Shown here piece by piece: positions 1 to 8,989 of a stretch of 64,000 nt of DNA. Origin of the DNA: an uncultured Oscillibacter sp. (lineage in GTDB: Bacteria > Bacillota > Clostridia > Oscillospirales > Oscillospiraceae); contig CAJKKQ010000012.1 in assembly GCA_905200545.1 (NCBI GenBank), positions 1 through 64,000 on the forward strand, read 5' to 3'. Below the pieces are notes generated by a model. That model was not told the origin of the DNA, searched no databases, and worked only from the letters and a program-made list of their open reading frames with translations. The translations under genes were made by a program, and so were the position numbers. Each line of letters begins with the position of its first letter. The first letter of the stretch is position 1.

Positions 1-97
1 GAGAGGAGAACACTTCCTCCACCGTCTGGACGAATTCCGGCTCGTTGGCGTGCTTGGATTTGACGTCTTCGATGACACTGGCAAGATAGGCGTTCAT
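1..97 (-). CDS. gdhA: NADP-type glutamate dehydrogenase, N-terminal fragment (runs off window)
   Basis: Only the first 32 codons are inside the window; the gene continues to the left of position 1. The start ATG is at 95-97 on the minus strand, preceded by AGGAAGG. The translated start, with MNAYLASVIEDVK and then NEPEFVQTVEEVF, matches the N-terminus typical of hexameric clostridial glutamate dehydrogenases. The enzyme interconverts glutamate and 2-oxoglutarate plus ammonia in the cytoplasm. It is the last visible gene of the long minus-strand run, which suits amino-acid fermentation. Identification rests on a short stretch, so the family is likely but the cofactor preference is an inference. 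Confidence 0.7.
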   Translation of the reverse strand, partial: MNAYLASVIEDVKSKHANEPEFVQTVEEVFSS

Positions 98-133
98 GAT
101 GGTCCTTCCTTTCGATTTTGAATCGGTCAGTAA

Positions 134-565
134 TTATCGCATGGCCAGGGTCACATCTCCTGTGACCGCCAGTTCCCCATGGTTATAGACCTCCGCCGAG
201 CAGGTGGCAATGGCCTTCTCCTGCCGCTCAGCAGTTAGCTTTGCCTGGATTTCAATGGTGTCGCCAGGCAGGATCTTTTTCAAAAAGCGAACATTGTTGA
301 TGCCCAAAAACAACGGGATTTTTCCGGCATACCGCTGTGTGGAGAGCAGCAGAACATCTGCCGTCTGGGCCATGCACTCCACAGAATAGACACCCGGCAA
401 TACCGGTTCCTCCGGAAAATGCCCCCGGAAAATGTCCCTGCTTGGATCAACAAAAAAAGTGGTTTTAATGGAATCGCCCGGCTCCAGGTCCTCCACCGTG
501 GTGACCAGCAGCATGGGATCCCGGTGGGGAATGACCTTTTTGATGGCCTCCTGATCCATTTTCAC
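134..565 (-). CDS. fabZ: FabZ-like 3-hydroxyacyl-ACP dehydratase (hotdog fold)
   Basis: This 143-residue protein has the FabZ signature: IPHRDPMLLV near the N-terminus, then GHFPEEPVLPGV with the catalytic His, and VECMAQ with the catalytic Glu. Family members dehydrate 3-hydroxyacyl-ACP in fatty-acid synthesis. The open frame extends to 610, but a GTG at 565 lies 9 nt after AGGAGG and is the best start; an ATG two codons later is 15 nt away. It sits alone between PFOR and gdhA rather than in a fab cluster, so a role on another acyl thioester is possible. A GC-rich hairpin (about 596-631) separates it from PFOR and has no T-tract, so it is more likely an mRNA-processing or stability element than a terminator. 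Confidence 0.8.
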   Translation of the reverse strand: MKMDQEAIKKVIPHRDPMLLVTTVEDLEPGDSIKTTFFVDPSRDIFRGHFPEEPVLPGVYSVECMAQTADVLLLSTQRYAGKIPLFLGINNVRFLKKILPGDTIEIQAKLTAERQEKAIATCSAEVYNHGELAVTGDVTLAMR

Positions 566-662
566 GGTCGGTTTCCTCCTCTTGGCACAATCTCCGCGGC
601 GGCGCCGCACCCCAACAGGCGGTGCCGCCGCAGGAAAGCGGATGGTTCAGATTGCAAAGCCC

Positions 663-3600
663 TCAGTTGTCCTCCGCCATCTTCCGATACTTGGCATAGC
701 GGTCCTTGGCGTCCTGGATGGTCTTCTTGTACAGTCGCTCCGCCCGGTCGGGGAAGTTGATCTGCAAAGAGGCGTAGCGGTTCTCTCCTTCCAGGTAATC
801 CATCATCTTGGCGCTGTCCGGTTCGGGAGAATCCAGCTGGAAGGGATTTTTCCCCTCAGCGATCCGGCGGGGATCATAGCGATAGAGATGCCAATACCCG
901 CACTCCACCGCTTTTTTCATCTCATTCTGGGTGCAGCTCATACCCGCTTTGATACCGTGCTCCAGGCAGGGGCAATAGCAGATGACAAGGGCGGGGCCGG
1001 GATAGGATTCCGCCTCCCGGATGGCCTTGAGGGTCTGGCCCTGGTCATAGCCCATGGCCACCTGGGCTACATAGATGTAGCCGTAGCTCATGGCAATGGC
1101 GCCCAGATCCTTCTTCTTGACCTCCTTGCCGCCGGCGGCAAACTTTGCCACCGCAGCGGTGGGTGTGGCCTTGGAGGACTGTCCGCCGGTGTTGGAGTAC
1201 ACCTCGGTATCCATCACCAGCATATTGATGTCCCGGTTCTGGGCCAGCACGTGGTCGATGCCGCCGAAGCCGATATCATAAGCCCAGCCGTCGCCGCCGA
1301 AGGCCCACACGGACTTCTTGGTGAGATACTCCTTGTTCTGCAGGACGAAGGCACCCTCCCGGGTGGGCTCCGCCTTCTCCAGCGCCGCGATCAGGGCGTC
1401 GGATACCTCCCGGGTGACGGCGGGATCCTGCCACTTGTCCAGATACATCTCGATCTCCGGGACGGCTACCCCCTGCTCCTTGAGCGCCTTGAGGCGCAGT
1501 TCCACTTCCCCGTGGATGGAGCCGTGGGCCCGCAGGAAGCCGTAGGCGAACTCGGCGTTGTCCTCGAACAGGGACTGCTCCCAGCAGGGACCGAAGCCGC
1601 GGCTGTCGCAGGAATAGGGGGTCATGGGCATGGCGCCGCCGTAAGCGGAGGAGCAGCCGGAGGCGTTGGCAACGTACATACGGCTGCCGAACAGCTGCGT
1701 CACCAGCTTGATGTACGTGGTTTCCGCGCAGCCTGCGCAGGCGGCGGAGAACTGGAAGTAGGGCTTGGCGAACTGGCTGCTCTTGACGGTCTTGTCGCTG
1801 ATGGCGTCCTTCTTCAGCAGCGCCTCGTTCATGGCGAAGTTGTCGAAGTCGGGCTGCTGATCCTTCTGAGTCTCAAAGGGAACCATCTCCAGGGCGCCCT
1901 TGGCCGGGCAGGCCGTCAGGCACACGCCGCAGCCCATGCAGTCATAGGGGGAGACCTGCATCCGGAAGAAGTAATCCTTCAGGCCGGGGCCCTTGGCAGG
2001 CACCGTCACAAAGGTCTCGGAGGCGCCGCGTTTTTCCTCCTCCGTCACCAGAACGGGACGAATGGCGGCGTGGGGGCAGGCCATGGAACAGCGGTTGCAC
2101 TGGATGCAGGCGTCGGGATTCCACTTGGGGACCGTCACCGCCACGCCGCGCTTGGAGTAGGCGGTGGTGCCGTTTTCCCAGGTGCCGTCCAGGCAGTTGT
2201 GCTTCTTGAATACCGACACCGGCAGCTTGTCGCCGTGCTGGCGGTCCATGGGCACCACGATCTCCTTGACGAAGGCCGTGCCCTTGAGCTCCTCCGGAGC
2301 GCCGTCCTGAGCGTTGGCCCAGCTCTCGGGGATCTCCACCTGGGTCATGCCGGTGAGGCCGGCGTCCACGGCCCGGTTGTTGAGATCCACGATCTCCTGG
2401 CCGCCCTTTTTGAAGTAGGAGTTATAGTTGCCCTTCTTCATCTCCTCCACCGCCATGTCGATGGGGATCACCTGGGTCAGCTGGAAGAAGGCCGCCTGCA
2501 GGATCGTATTGATACGGCTGCCCAACCCCAGTTCCAGGGCGATTTTGGTGGCGTCCATGATGTAGAATTTGGCATGCTTATTGGCAAGATCCCGTTTCAT
2601 CTTGGCAGGAAGCCGGCTGTCCAGCTCCTCCGCACTCCAGGGACAGTTCAGAAGGAAGGTGCCGCCGTCCTTGAGATCTGCCGTGGTGTCGTACTTATCC
2701 ACATAGGTGGGCGCATGCACCCCCACGAAGTCCGCCGCAGACACCAGATAGGTGGAGCGGATGGGACTGCCGCCGAAGCGCAGATGGCTCTGGGTCAGGC
2801 CGCCGGACTTCATGGAATCGTAGGAGAAATACGCCTGGGCATACTTGTCGGCGGTGAGGCCGATGGTGGTGATGGCGTTCTTGTTGGCACCCACGGTGCC
2901 GTCGCCGCCCAGGCCCCAGATCTTGCAGGCCACCTCGCCGGGATGGGCCATCTCCACTTCCTGATAGGGCAGGGAGGTGAAGGTGACATCGTCCTGGATG
3001 CCGATGGTGAAGCTGTTTTTTGGCTGATCCTGACGGAGATTGTCATACACCGCCACGATTTGGCCCGGAGTGGTATCCTTGGAGGCCAGGCCGTAGCGTC
3101 CGCCCACCACCAGGACATCCCTGCGGCCGGCCTGCTGCAGGGCGCTCTGCACGTCCAGGTACAGCGGCTCGCCCACGGAGCCGGACTCCTTGGTGCGGTC
3201 CAATACCGCCACCTTCTTGCAGGTGGCAGGGATGGCAGCGGCAAAATGGCTCACAGAGAAGGGACGATACAGATGCACCTGCACCATGCCCACCTTGCGG
3301 CCGTGGGCGTTGAGGTAATCCACGGTCTCCTTCACAGTCTCGGCGGCGGAGCACATCACCACCACCACTTCCTCCGCGTCGGGGGCGCCGTAATAGTTAA
3401 AGAGCTTGTAGTCCCGGCCGGTGAGCTTGTTGATCTCATCCATGTAATGCTGGACGACACCAGGAATGGAGCGGATCTTCTCATTGGCGCCCTCGCGGCA
3501 CTGGAAGAACACATCCGGATTCACCGTGGTACCGCGGGTAGACGGGTGCTCCGGGTTCAGTCCGTTTTTGCGGAAGGCCTGGAGCTGCTTTTGATCCACC

Positions 3601-4184
3601 AGCTTGGCAAGGTCGTCATAGTCCAGTGCCTCGATGCGCTGCATCTCGTGAGAGGTGCGGAAGCCGTCAAAGCAATGCATAAAGGCATACCGGCCGCCGA
3701 TGGCGGACAGATGGGCCACAGAGCCCAGATCCATGGCCTCCTGGGGAGAGGAAGACATCAGCATGCCGAATCCCGTCATCCGGCAGGTCATCACATCGGA
3801 GTGATCGCCGAAAATGGACAGAGCATGGGCGCTGACCGTCCGGCAGGACACATGGAACACGCCGGGCAGGAATTCACCGCCGATCTTGTACATAGGCGGG
3901 ATCATCAGCAGCAGGCCCTGGGAAGCGGTATAGGTCGTGGTGAGGGCACCGGCCTGCAGGGAGCCGTGGCAGGTGCCGGCGGCGCCGGCCTCGGACTGCA
4001 TCTCGATGACCTCTACCGGATTTCCAAATATATTTTTCTTTCCCTTTGCCGCCCACTCATCCACCTTTTCCGCCATGGTGGAGGAAGGGGTAATGGGGAA
4101 AATGGCCGCCACTTCGGTGAACGCATAGGACGCGTACGCCGCAGCGGTATTGCCGTCCATGACCACTAACTTCTTGTTAGGCAT
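663..4184 (-). CDS. nifJ: Pyruvate:ferredoxin (flavodoxin) oxidoreductase
   Basis: The 1173-residue single-chain PFOR converts pyruvate and CoA to acetyl-CoA, CO2 and reduced ferredoxin. It has the full domain set at the normal length: an N-terminal pyruvate-binding half, a gamma domain with GLGGDGTVGANK, two [4Fe-4S] motifs (CIQCNRCSMACP and CMGCGVCLTACP), a further CAGCAE cysteine pair, and a C-terminal thiamine-diphosphate domain with GDGWAYDIGFGG and NTGGQSSK. AAAGGA precedes the ATG. It follows an aminotransferase by 15 nt and precedes a FabZ-like gene. In this neighbourhood it probably oxidises pyruvate from amino-acid deamination. A 1195-codon plus-strand frame over it is an antisense shadow. 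Confidence 0.97.
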   Translation of the reverse strand: MPNKKLVVMDGNTAAAYASYAFTEVAAIFPITPSSTMAEKVDEWAAKGKKNIFGNPVEVIEMQSEAGAAGTCHGSLQAGALTTTYTASQGLLLMIPPMYKIGGEFLPGVFHVSCRTVSAHALSIFGDHSDVMTCRMTGFGMLMSSSPQEAMDLGSVAHLSAIGGRYAFMHCFDGFRTSHEMQRIEALDYDDLAKLVDQKQLQAFRKNGLNPEHPSTRGTTVNPDVFFQCREGANEKIRSIPGVVQHYMDEINKLTGRDYKLFNYYGAPDAEEVVVVMCSAAETVKETVDYLNAHGRKVGMVQVHLYRPFSVSHFAAAIPATCKKVAVLDRTKESGSVGEPLYLDVQSALQQAGRRDVLVVGGRYGLASKDTTPGQIVAVYDNLRQDQPKNSFTIGIQDDVTFTSLPYQEVEMAHPGEVACKIWGLGGDGTVGANKNAITTIGLTADKYAQAYFSYDSMKSGGLTQSHLRFGGSPIRSTYLVSAADFVGVHAPTYVDKYDTTADLKDGGTFLLNCPWSAEELDSRLPAKMKRDLANKHAKFYIMDATKIALELGLGSRINTILQAAFFQLTQVIPIDMAVEEMKKGNYNSYFKKGGQEIVDLNNRAVDAGLTGMTQVEIPESWANAQDGAPEELKGTAFVKEIVVPMDRQHGDKLPVSVFKKHNCLDGTWENGTTAYSKRGVAVTVPKWNPDACIQCNRCSMACPHAAIRPVLVTEEEKRGASETFVTVPAKGPGLKDYFFRMQVSPYDCMGCGVCLTACPAKGALEMVPFETQKDQQPDFDNFAMNEALLKKDAISDKTVKSSQFAKPYFQFSAACAGCAETTYIKLVTQLFGSRMYVANASGCSSAYGGAMPMTPYSCDSRGFGPCWEQSLFEDNAEFAYGFLRAHGSIHGEVELRLKALKEQGVAVPEIEMYLDKWQDPAVTREVSDALIAALEKAEPTREGAFVLQNKEYLTKKSVWAFGGDGWAYDIGFGGIDHVLAQNRDINMLVMDTEVYSNTGGQSSKATPTAAVAKFAAGGKEVKKKDLGAIAMSYGYIYVAQVAMGYDQGQTLKAIREAESYPGPALVICYCPCLEHGIKAGMSCTQNEMKKAVECGYWHLYRYDPRRIAEGKNPFQLDSPEPDSAKMMDYLEGENRYASLQINFPDRAERLYKKTIQDAKDRYAKYRKMAEDN

Positions 4185-4199
4185 AATCCCTATTTCCTT

Positions 4200-5357
4200 T
4201 CATTCCAGGCTTTTCACGAATTCTCCCATTCTCTTGAGGCCCTCCAATATCTTCTCCTCACTGGTGGCATAGGAAAGGCGGATGAATCCCTCGCCGGCCT
4301 GTCCGAAGCCGGTACCGGGAACCACCACGGTGTGTTTTTCCTGCAGCAGCCGCACCGCAAATTCCCGGGAGGAAAGCCCTGTACGGGAGATGTTGGCAAA
4401 TGCATAAAACGCGCCCCGAGGCATCAAACAGCTGATCTTGTCGATGCTGTTGAGCCCGTTGACCATCAGCTCCCGGCGCCGCAGATAGACCCGCTTCATC
4501 TCCTCCACGCAGCTCTGGTCCCCTGTAAGGGCGGCAACGCCGCCCCACTGCACGCCCTCATTGACAGAAGAGAGCATGTTCTCCAGCAGCTTTGTCATGG
4601 TGACAATGACCTCCTGGGGAGCCGCGCCCCAGCCCAGGCGGAAGCCCGTCATGGCGTACTGCTTGGAGAAGCCGTCCATAACCACGGTCCGTTCCTTCAT
4701 CCCCGGGAATTGGGCAATGCTGGTATACGGTTCGCCGCTCCACACCAGCTCGTGATAGATCTCATCGGAGATCACGTAGAGATCCTGCTCCTTCACCAAA
4801 TCGGCAATCTGCCCCAGGGTCTCCGCAGACGCCACGCCGCCCGTGGGATTGGAGGGCGAATTGATGATAATGGCCTTGGTCTTTTTGGTAATGGCTCTGC
4901 GCAGCGCTTCCGCCGTATACATAAACCCGTCCTCTTCCCGCACGGCTACCGGCACCGGCACTGCACCCCACTGCAGGATCATACCCCGGTAATTGGGCCA
5001 GCCGGGATCTGGGATCAGGACCTCGTCCCCCACATCCAAAATGGCCCCACAGGCCAAATTCAAAACGCTGACGCCGCCTGCGCCGATGAGGATTTCCTCC
5101 GGCCGGTAGCTGAGGCCCCGCTTTGCATACGTCTCGGATACCGCTTTTCTCAACGCAGGGATTCCTGTATTGGGGGTATAATGGGTCTCGCCCCGCTGGA
5201 AGGAAGCTATCGTCGCATCGATAATATGCTTCGGTGTGGTAAAGTCGGGCTCTCCCAGGGCAAAGCTCACCACATCCTCCAGTCCCGTCTGCATGGCGAA
5301 CATTTCCCGAATCACGGAACGGGGCATTCCTTTACTCTTTTCTGACACGAAAGACAT
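4200..5357 (-). CDS. Class I/II pyridoxal-phosphate aminotransferase (aspartate aminotransferase-like)
   Basis: The 385-residue protein begins with the fold-type I aminotransferase pattern FALGEPDFTTP. It has NSPSNPTGG in the cofactor-binding loop, SDEIYHEL, the Schiff-base lysine in DGFSKQYAMTG, and the carboxylate-binding Arg in FIRLSYA near the C-terminus. It probably transfers amino groups from aspartate, alanine or aromatic amino acids to 2-oxoglutarate. It lies between a homoserine dehydrogenase-like gene and PFOR, with gdhA downstream; glutamate dehydrogenase could regenerate 2-oxoglutarate. The exact amino-donor cannot be read from the sequence. Start ATG 5357 is preceded by GAGG. Confidence 0.9.
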   Translation of the reverse strand: MSFVSEKSKGMPRSVIREMFAMQTGLEDVVSFALGEPDFTTPKHIIDATIASFQRGETHYTPNTGIPALRKAVSETYAKRGLSYRPEEILIGAGGVSVLNLACGAILDVGDEVLIPDPGWPNYRGMILQWGAVPVPVAVREEDGFMYTAEALRRAITKKTKAIIINSPSNPTGGVASAETLGQIADLVKEQDLYVISDEIYHELVWSGEPYTSIAQFPGMKERTVVMDGFSKQYAMTGFRLGWGAAPQEVIVTMTKLLENMLSSVNEGVQWGGVAALTGDQSCVEEMKRVYLRRRELMVNGLNSIDKISCLMPRGAFYAFANISRTGLSSREFAVRLLQEKHTVVVPGTGFGQAGEGFIRLSYATSEEKILEGLKRMGEFVKSLE

Positions 5358-5465
5358 TTTTCCTCACTCTTTCACTCCGTTATTCTTAGGCAAATCCGGT
5401 CAGGTTTCGTGTTCATGGAAGGAGCGGGACCGGCGGGATCTTCTCACCGTCCGATCCCCGTGTGC

Positions 5466-6497
5466 TTACATGCTCCTGGCAATGAGGACCACGTCCAGAT
5501 ACATGTTTCCGGGCGTACTGGACGCAGAGGCATCCAGGCAGTAGTGCACCTGCTCCCCCTGGGTGCGGGTACGCAGCCACAGGGCCTTGTCACACCAGCG
5601 GGCCTTTGCCAGGGGATGGTCCTCCGGCAGGCACTCAGGCTTTGCCGTCAATTTCAGCTTTCCGTTCTCCAGGACGGCCCGGCCCACCATGCACCATGCC
5701 TCTTTCCGCAGGGCGGCCTGCTGAACGTCCTCCGCGGTCAGATCCCGGATTCCCTGGATCTCAACGTCGTCCAGGGTGCAGGCGGCATTCCAGTAAGTAT
5801 TGGCCTGGATCACGGTTTTCATGGCAGTATCCCAGCCGTCGATATCCATAGCGGGGTTGGGCTCCAGGAATCCGCCCTTGCGGGCGCCGTCCACTGCATC
5901 GTCAAAGCTCTCGCCCTTCTTCATGGCGTCGATGACGTACATGCAGGAGGCATTGAAGATCCCGCCGAACTCCAGCAGCTCTCCGCAATCGCCCAGCATG
6001 CGCCCCATCTCCAGGGTGGGCAGGCCGGAGCTGGCCGCCGTACCGTAGCGCAGCTGCACATGGTTTGCCGCCGCCAGGTCAAACAGCTCCTTCCAATAAA
6101 GGGCCATGGGCGCCTTGTTGGCGGTCACTGCGTGCATGCCCCGGCTCATGGCTGTGCGCAAATTGGTCGCACCCGGCTCGCCGGTGGGCAGGTAAGGCGG
6201 CAGGCCATCCACGTAAATGTCCGCATCACACTGCAAAATCATCTCTTGAGCCGTCATCTGCGGTCTGCCAATCCCAGGCATTGCGCTGACTGTGCCGCAG
6301 CGCTGCTTGATGTCCAGGATCTCAGCAGGAGAAATCCCCGCGGGGTTCACGGCAGCACCCTTGCTGTCCGCCACGCCCACCACCACAAACTCCAGGCCGA
6401 AGTCAGAGGCCATGCGCTCCTTTTCCGTCTCCAGCAGCTTCACCATCGGATAAGCCGCATTTCCCAATCCGCCGATCAGCAGTCTCACCGTTTTCAT
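5466..6497 (-). CDS. Homoserine dehydrogenase-like NAD(P)-dependent oxidoreductase
   Basis: The 343-residue protein has an N-terminal Rossmann motif (LLIGGLGNAAYP), the TANKAPMAL segment typical of homoserine dehydrogenases, and the catalytic-domain pattern GTAASSGLPTLE followed by GGIFNASCMYVIDAM. It lacks the C-terminal ACT regulatory domain of many bacterial enzymes. Homoserine dehydrogenase interconverts aspartate semialdehyde and homoserine. In a catabolic run with an aminotransferase, PFOR and glutamate dehydrogenase it may act oxidatively or on a related amino-alcohol; that is inference. No other threonine-pathway gene is nearby. It is spaced 108 nt from the aminotransferase downstream. 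Confidence 0.8.
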   Translation of the reverse strand: MKTVRLLIGGLGNAAYPMVKLLETEKERMASDFGLEFVVVGVADSKGAAVNPAGISPAEILDIKQRCGTVSAMPGIGRPQMTAQEMILQCDADIYVDGLPPYLPTGEPGATNLRTAMSRGMHAVTANKAPMALYWKELFDLAAANHVQLRYGTAASSGLPTLEMGRMLGDCGELLEFGGIFNASCMYVIDAMKKGESFDDAVDGARKGGFLEPNPAMDIDGWDTAMKTVIQANTYWNAACTLDDVEIQGIRDLTAEDVQQAALRKEAWCMVGRAVLENGKLKLTAKPECLPEDHPLAKARWCDKALWLRTRTQGEQVHYCLDASASSTPGNMYLDVVLIARSM

Positions 6498-6508
6498 GGA
6501 GTACCTCC

Positions 6509-7681
6509 CTACTGTTGAATTTCTCTGTCCAGGAAAATCTCCCTTCCGAACTTAAACACCTTGCTAATTTCCCCATACGCTTCCACGCTGTGGAGCGGGT
6601 TGCTCTTGAGGATCAGAAAATCTGCCCACTTTCCGGGTTCCACGGAGCCGGCAACATGCTGGATCCCGCACACTTCCGCGGCAGTCACCGTGCAGCTTCT
6701 AATGATCCGGGCCGTGCTCATGCCCAGCTGCTCCATATAGCGCAGCTCATCCACCACATCAAAGGGGGTGATATGGAAGCCGCCGGCCATGGTGCCGAAG
6801 GCGATTTTCGCGCCGGCGCGGATCAGCTTGGAAATGCTGACGCGCTTGGCCGGGAGCACATAGTCCCGCACCATCTCCACAACCCGCGGGTTCCATCCGC
6901 CCTCTATGCCGTACTTGGCGATATTTTCATAGGCAGCCAGCGTGGGGGTGACGTATACGCCCTTTTCCACGATTTGCTCCACCACGTCATCCGGAGCAAA
7001 CGTGCAGTGCATCAGCGCGTCCGCCCCTGCGGCCAGCGCCACCCGCATGCTGCGTGCCCCATGGGTATGGCAGACTACCTTCATGTTGTGATCTTTGGCG
7101 AAGTCACAGAAGACCTGAACTTCTTCCTCTCCCAACTCCAGGGAATCGGGGGACTCCCGGTCTCCGCCGACGCCGCCGCTCACGCCCAGCTTGAAAAAAT
7201 CCGCGCCCTCGGCCCACAGCTGCGCCGCAGCCTTCCGCGCCTCCACTTTTCCGGTAACCAGCGTTCCGGCCCAGTGTCCACCGGGGGCCAGAACCATTTT
7301 CCCGGCAGCCACGATGGAAGGCCCGATCAGGTCTCCCCGTTCCACCGCATCCCGCAGGACGATGGATTCGTTATACCGGCAGCCGCAGTCCCGCACGGTG
7401 GTCACACCGTTTCTCAGGTGCTCGGACATGGACTTGATGCTGGTAACGGTGGCCTCCTCCGGCGAGAGATTGATGAATACATGGGCGTAGTCCCCGGTAG
7501 ATCGGGCAGACAGGTTGGCCGAAGTGTTGATGATCCCGGGCACGATATACATGCCGGCTGCATCCACTTCCCTGTCAGGGTGTGCGGGGATCTCAGTAAA
7601 AAAACGTCCTTCAAAGGCGATGTCCTTGTGTACAAAGCTCTCTCCGTTCCACACGTTTCCGTTTCGAATGACTGTCCTCAT
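6509..7681 (-). CDS. Amidohydrolase-superfamily metal-dependent hydrolase
   Basis: The protein belongs to the imidazolonepropionase/prolidase-like branch of amidohydrolases. It shows an N-terminal beta-sandwich (IRNGNVWNGE), a barrel with VVCHTHGARS and ADALMHCTF supplying metal-binding His, and a C-terminal return to the sandwich (GKWADFLILKSNPL). The usual HxH motif after strand 1 (VIDxHxH) is replaced by VPGIINTSANLSARS, so one pair of metal ligands seems to be missing. This is unusual and may mean an altered metal site. The frame is open to 7720, but ATG 7681 follows GAGGAG at good spacing. It sits 11 nt upstream of the homoserine dehydrogenase-like gene. Substrate is unknown; cyclic dipeptides or proline dipeptides would suit the neighbours. 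Confidence 0.75.
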   Translation of the reverse strand: MRTVIRNGNVWNGESFVHKDIAFEGRFFTEIPAHPDREVDAAGMYIVPGIINTSANLSARSTGDYAHVFINLSPEEATVTSIKSMSEHLRNGVTTVRDCGCRYNESIVLRDAVERGDLIGPSIVAAGKMVLAPGGHWAGTLVTGKVEARKAAAQLWAEGADFFKLGVSGGVGGDRESPDSLELGEEEVQVFCDFAKDHNMKVVCHTHGARSMRVALAAGADALMHCTFAPDDVVEQIVEKGVYVTPTLAAYENIAKYGIEGGWNPRVVEMVRDYVLPAKRVSISKLIRAGAKIAFGTMAGGFHITPFDVVDELRYMEQLGMSTARIIRSCTVTAAEVCGIQHVAGSVEPGKWADFLILKSNPLHSVEAYGEISKVFKFGREIFLDREIQQ

Positions 7682-7728
7682 GTTTGCTCCTCTCTCTTCC
7701 ATGATGCCGCCTGATTCCAACCACTCCG

Positions 7729-8967
7729 TCAGATATCCTCATAGGGGCGGAATTCCGTTCCAATGAGCTGCTCCACTCCGTGGATGAAGGTCTGATTGGA
7801 CAGGGGCGTATCATACAGCAGCTTGAAAAGCTCTGTGCGCTTGTCCTGGGGGCACAGATCCCACGCCTTGCGGACCATCCACTTCCCATAGTAATAACTC
7901 GGATACTGGATGTGCTGGATGGGATGGGAGAAGAAGCGGAACGTGTTCTCCCCCTCGATCTCGGAAAAGATCTGCTCACGGCGGAAGTATTCCATAACAT
8001 CCTCCTTGGAGCAGCCCTCTGCGTTATACATCATGCACGCCCGGGTCTGGATGATCCGCTGCAGGTCACTTACATCCCAGGCCAGGGACAGCTGCGCTTT
8101 GCGCTCCTCCGGGATCTCGGCAGCAGATGAGCCGGGCTGATCCCATCCCAGGAAGTGGGTCCCGTTTTCCGGCAGTCCCTCAAAAACGGTATTGGCGGGA
8201 CTGGCCAGCATGTACCAGGATGCTTCCACGGGGTACTTGCCCTGCTGGAACAGCCAATCCCAGCGGCAATAGGAAACCTGGTGGCCGGGATACCCTTCAT
8301 GGGCCAGGGTATTGATGAACAGGTTTTCGCTCCAGGGGCGATCCAGATTGAACCGCAGTCTTCCCTGGAATCCGCCCAGGTAGGAGGAATGTCCGCTCCA
8401 AAACTCTCCCCGGACGCCATAGAGTTCCTGAATCCCATCCCCCTCCGGCAGGCTGGTGACCCTTTGAATCGTGGCCTGCTTGCAGGCATCCAGATACTGG
8501 CGGGCAAAGGGAATCACCTGGTCGGCGGGAATGGCATAGTCCTCTTTCCAGGCTGCGATCTTTTCCATGGTGGTGCCGCCGTAGCCCAGATCCGTCAGCT
8601 GACGGTCCACCGCCTCCCGAAGCTGCTGGCACTTGCTCTCGGGAATCGGCTGCAAAGGAAGTTCCATAATGTCCCGAAGCTTTTCCTCATAGGACATCTG
8701 GTCGCCGCACATGACCCGGGTAAAGCCCTTCAATGCCCGCAGCGTGCCCTGCAAATACTCGCCCCGAAGTCCACCCACCTGGGCGATATCCGGCTCCAGC
8801 TCCTCAATGGCCCGGCCGATCTGGTCCAGCGAGTCGAGGGTTGGCCGGAATCCCCCGTAATTGGCCAAAACAGAATCAAAGGAATACCGCTCTTTTGTAT
8901 GTTTGTCCAGGCTCAGGGCCACATCCACCAGTCTGGAACCAATTTCCGGAGTCGTCCAATACAGCAT
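7729..8967 (-). CDS. DUF885-family metallopeptidase-like protein
   Basis: This 412-residue protein carries HEGYPGHQ, the hallmark of the DUF885 family, with a second region of acidic and His residues downstream (SWYMLASPANTVFEGLPENG). DUF885 proteins are predicted zinc peptidases, and the motif resembles HExxH with Gly inserted. There is no signal peptide, so it should act in the cytoplasm, possibly on imported dipeptides. The frame is open to 9051 but ATG 8967 sits 4 nt after GGAGGG and gives a natural N-terminus. It lies between the SDR array and the amidohydrolase in the same direction as the dpp importer. Confidence 0.8.
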   Translation of the reverse strand: MLYWTTPEIGSRLVDVALSLDKHTKERYSFDSVLANYGGFRPTLDSLDQIGRAIEELEPDIAQVGGLRGEYLQGTLRALKGFTRVMCGDQMSYEEKLRDIMELPLQPIPESKCQQLREAVDRQLTDLGYGGTTMEKIAAWKEDYAIPADQVIPFARQYLDACKQATIQRVTSLPEGDGIQELYGVRGEFWSGHSSYLGGFQGRLRFNLDRPWSENLFINTLAHEGYPGHQVSYCRWDWLFQQGKYPVEASWYMLASPANTVFEGLPENGTHFLGWDQPGSSAAEIPEERKAQLSLAWDVSDLQRIIQTRACMMYNAEGCSKEDVMEYFRREQIFSEIEGENTFRFFSHPIQHIQYPSYYYGKWMVRKAWDLCPQDKRTELFKLLYDTPLSNQTFIHGVEQLIGTEFRPYEDI

Positions 8968-8989
8968 AATACCCTCCATTCCTCCGCAC

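Noticed and set aside
582..4169. A 1195-codon plus-strand open frame
   Set aside because: It lies antisense to PFOR and has a low-complexity Gly/His/Leu-rich product with no domain. It is a shadow of GC-rich codon use. Similar shadows over hydB (44706-47525) and the CoA transferase (48159-49958) are rejected for the same reason.
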